Source: JAYRWN01 sp041917975 (GTDB taxonomy: Bacteria; Bacteroidota; Bacteroidia; Chitinophagales; Saprospiraceae). Taken from it: a stretch of 25,764 bases of DNA. The DNA is taken from assembly GCA_041917975.1 (NCBI GenBank), contig JAYRWN010000123.1:1-25764 (forward strand), written 5' to 3'. Position numbers and translations under genes: made by a program. Positions within the stretch are counted from its first letter, which is position 1. Each line of letters begins with the position of its first letter. This document shows, one piece after another, positions 23,904-25,764 of the stretch. The notes under the pieces were generated by a model, which worked only from the letters and a program-made list of their open reading frames with translations, was not told the origin of the DNA and did no database searches.

Positions 23904-24647
23904 TTATTCCTGTCGTTTTGCCTGACGGGCCAGTTGATAAAATACACCCTGCATGGAATCCTCACCGAAGCGTCGACGCAACGCCTGTGGGCTGTCCAAT
24001 GCGGCGATGCGACCATCTACCATAATAGTTACCCGGTCACAATACTCGGCCTCATCCATATAATGCGTCGTCACAAACAAGGTGATGCCCTGTGCCGCCG
24101 CCTCATAAATCAATTCCCAAAATTGACGGCGCGTAATGGGATCCACGCCTCCGGTAGGTTCATCTAAAAAAACAATCTGGGGTTGATGTTGAATGGCCAC
24201 CGAAAAGGCTAATTTTTGTTTCCAGCCCAATGGGAGATGACGCACCTGAGTCTTCGCCTGGTCCTGCAACCCTAAGCGCCGGATGAGCTGCTCTCCACGC
24301 TCGTCCAATTGCCGCCCTCGCAAGCCGTAAATACCCCCATAGAACCGGATGTTTTCAGCCACGGTCAGCGTATCGTAGAGTGAAAAGCGCTGGCTCATGT
24401 AACCAATACGTTTTTTTACTTCTTCCGGCTGACGAAAAACATCCAGACCAAGGATGTTGGCTTCCCCGGACGTTGGGGAGAGTAACCCGGACAACATACG
24501 CATCGCGGTAGTCTTTCCTGCCCCGTTCGCCCCCAGAAAGCCAAATATTTCACCGCGGTACACCTGAAAGGATATATGGTCTACGGCTATAAACTGGCCA
24601 AAACGTTTAGTCAGCTGATTAACTGCGATGATGATGTCTTTGTCCAT
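23904..24647 (-). CDS. ABC exporter ATPase, degenerate signature motif
   Basis: 247 residues, a single nucleotide-binding domain on the cytoplasmic face. Walker A is GANGAGKTT (39-47), the Q-loop is GYMSQRFSLY with Gln86, Walker B is IVFLDEP (158-164) and the H-loop is TTHYMDEA with His195, all intact. The signature that should read LSGGQ is LPLGWKQ (138-144), so this subunit cannot complete the partner's ATP site properly. In E. coli the corresponding protein, YbhF, has two such domains fused; here they are separate genes 12 bp apart. It probably works as a heterodimer with the ATPase encoded upstream and drives the two permeases. Confidence 0.92.
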   Translation of the reverse strand: MDKDIIIAVNQLTKRFGQFIAVDHISFQVYRGEIFGFLGANGAGKTTAMRMLSGLLSPTSGEANILGLDVFRQPEEVKKRIGYMSQRFSLYDTLTVAENIRFYGGIYGLRGRQLDERGEQLIRRLGLQDQAKTQVRHLPLGWKQKLAFSVAIQHQPQIVFLDEPTGGVDPITRRQFWELIYEAAAQGITLFVTTHYMDEAEYCDRVTIMVDGRIAALDSPQALRRRFGEDSMQGVFYQLARQAKRQE

Positions 24648-24659
24648 GGGGGTTACGCT

Positions 24660-25583
24660 TTAAGAAATAGCTTCAGTTCGGGTCAAATAAGCCATAAAAC
24701 AATCTTCTATCCCCGGTAAGATGCGTCGCACCTGCGCCTGGGCTAAACCTCGGGCAGCCAACCAGATGCGCAGACGGGATTCATCCATGGTGCCCGGAAT
24801 AAAGGCGGCATGATGGGCGCTGCCAAAGGCAAAACAACTGACCAGATCAGGGTGCTCGCGCACTTGTACCAACAGATCATACATGTTACCGCTCTCTAAA
24901 GCAAACAAATCCGCTCCAAAATCCTGCATAAAGGTTTCCGGTGTACCTAACTTCAGAATCTTGCCCTGATCCATTAAAGCCAGCCGGTCACAGCGCAACG
25001 CTTCGTCCATGTATGGGGTAGATACCACAGTAGTGATGCCCAGCTGCTTCAAGTGTTCCAGAATGTCCCAAAACTCACGTCGCGAGACCGGATCTACACC
25101 GGTGGTGGGCTCATCCAGCAATAGAATTTTAGGTTTATGAATGAGGGCACACGCCAGGGCCAACTTCTGTTTCATACCACCGGATAATTGGGCGGCACGA
25201 CGATGGGCAAACGGTTCCAGCGGATGGTAGATATCGCGGATGTAATCGTAATTCTCGGCAATGCTGGTGTTGAATACGGTAGCAAAAAATTCCAGGTTCT
25301 CCTTGACGGTCAGATCCATATACAAAGAAAACCGGCCGGGCATATATCCCGTGTACAAGCGAATTTTTTCAAAATCGCGCACGCCGTCCTCTTCATTAAT
25401 CTTAAATGATCCGCCATCCGGTAAAATCAGGGTAGCCAAAATGCGGAACAGGGAGGTTTTTCCAGCTCCATCGGGGCCGATGAGTCCAAAAAGCTCACCT
25501 GAACCGATGGTCAGGGTTATCCCGTCCAACGCCTTGATCTGGGTCTGCTGGTAAACTTTGCCGATGTTATTTAGCTGGATCAT
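24660..25583 (-). CDS. ABC exporter ATPase, degenerate Q- and H-loops
   Basis: 307 residues: a nucleotide-binding domain (1-220) plus a C-terminal alpha/beta extension of about 85 residues common in this family. Walker A is GPDGAGKTS (36-44), the signature LSGGMKQ (133-139) and Walker B ILLLDEPT (153-160), all good. The Q-loop reads GYMPGRFSLY, with Gly83 in place of Gln, and the H-loop reads STPYMDEA, with Pro190 in place of His, so its own ATP site should hydrolyse poorly. It supplies the intact signature to its partner. The start codon lies 17 bp inside the end of the HlyD-type gene, so translation is probably coupled. Confidence 0.92.
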   Translation of the reverse strand: MIQLNNIGKVYQQTQIKALDGITLTIGSGELFGLIGPDGAGKTSLFRILATLILPDGGSFKINEEDGVRDFEKIRLYTGYMPGRFSLYMDLTVKENLEFFATVFNTSIAENYDYIRDIYHPLEPFAHRRAAQLSGGMKQKLALACALIHKPKILLLDEPTTGVDPVSRREFWDILEHLKQLGITTVVSTPYMDEALRCDRLALMDQGKILKLGTPETFMQDFGADLFALESGNMYDLLVQVREHPDLVSCFAFGSAHHAAFIPGTMDESRLRIWLAARGLAQAQVRRILPGIEDCFMAYLTRTEAIS

Positions 25584-25764
25584 GCTCCGGTGTATTAAAA
25601 ATCACTTCGCCAAACATGCCGAGCTTGAGAAAGCCATCATTGGGGACTAAAATTTTCAAAGCATAAACCAGGTTCGATCGTTCATCCCGCGTTTGAATAG
25701 TTTTCGGAGTAAATTCGGCTTCATCCGCTATCCAGATAATTCTACCCGTATACGTACGGCTACC
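25567..25764 (-). CDS. HlyD/YbhG-type periplasmic adaptor, C-terminal end (gene continues beyond window)
   Basis: The minus-strand frame is open from the window edge to a TAA at 25567-25569, giving 65 C-terminal residues. The segment YTGRIIWIADEAEFTPKTIQ, then TRDERSNLVYALKI and LKLGMFGEVIF, matches the beta-barrel domain of HlyD/YbhG-type membrane-fusion proteins, which bridge the inner-membrane exporter to an outer-membrane channel. It is the first gene seen of the operon and overlaps the ATPase start by 17 bp. The lipoyl and coiled-coil parts lie outside the window. Confidence 0.88.
   Translation of the reverse strand, partial: GSRTYTGRIIWIADEAEFTPKTIQTRDERSNLVYALKILVPNDGFLKLGMFGEVIFNTPEHDPAK

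Noticed and set aside
1..25764. CRISPR arrays, tRNAs, rRNAs, insertion sequences or phage genes
   Set aside because: No regularly spaced repeats, cloverleaf-like sequence, transposase or integrase motifs were found on either strand.

Overview
The window reads as a chromosomal segment of a Bacteroidota bacterium, possibly Saprospiria-like (the class is a guess). The signs are a protein with a C-terminal sorting domain of the type IX secretion system, LVIVD-repeat and Tricorn/S41 proteins, DUF1080 and DUF3298 lipoproteins, a LytS/LytTR two-component pair, starts with almost no Shine-Dalgarno sequence, and candidate -7 elements resembling TAnnTTTG. No tRNA, rRNA, CRISPR array, transposase or phage gene was seen.

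Left part (1-5.6 kb): the 3' end of a PLP-dependent Cys/Met-metabolism enzyme; a NYN nuclease with an OST-HTH/LOTUS domain behind a perfect 8-bp dyad; a DUF1801 protein; a DUF3298 lipoprotein; an F420-reductase-like oxidoreductase divergent from an HxlR regulator with dyads between them; a predicted outer-membrane barrel; and a cold-shock-domain protein whose leader can fold into an 8-bp stem ending 4 nt before the start codon.

Middle (5.8-17.8 kb): a DUF1080 lipoprotein, a 1080-residue Tricorn-type periplasmic protease ending at a strong hairpin, a 707-residue LVIVD-repeat protein with a type IX sorting tail, an isoprenylcysteine-methyltransferase-like membrane protein, an unknown secreted protein, arsM (arsenite methyltransferase) behind an ArsR-like operator, and a tight three-gene operon of lipoprotein, LytS-type histidine kinase and LytTR response regulator.

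Right part (17.8-25.8 kb, all on the minus strand): an MFS transporter whose frame has lost a recognisable start codon; an AT-rich segment with a small barrel-like protein and a NarK-type nitrate/nitrite transporter; and a YbhGFSR-like export operon (HlyD-type adaptor, two ATPases, two ABC-2 permeases). The AT-rich segment carries an exact FNR consensus (TTGATnnnnATCAA) on one side of narK and a near match upstream of its operon, each followed by a TATATTTT element. NarK has an extra loop, predicted periplasmic, that looks like a barrel-sandwich (lipoyl/HlyD-like) hairpin. The two ATPases have complementary defects, which predicts one working and one degenerate ATP site.

The points most worth following up are the NarK insertion, the FNR-like sites around it together with the broken MFS 5' end, and the ATPase asymmetry. 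Domain names come from recognising motifs by eye; no database search was possible.
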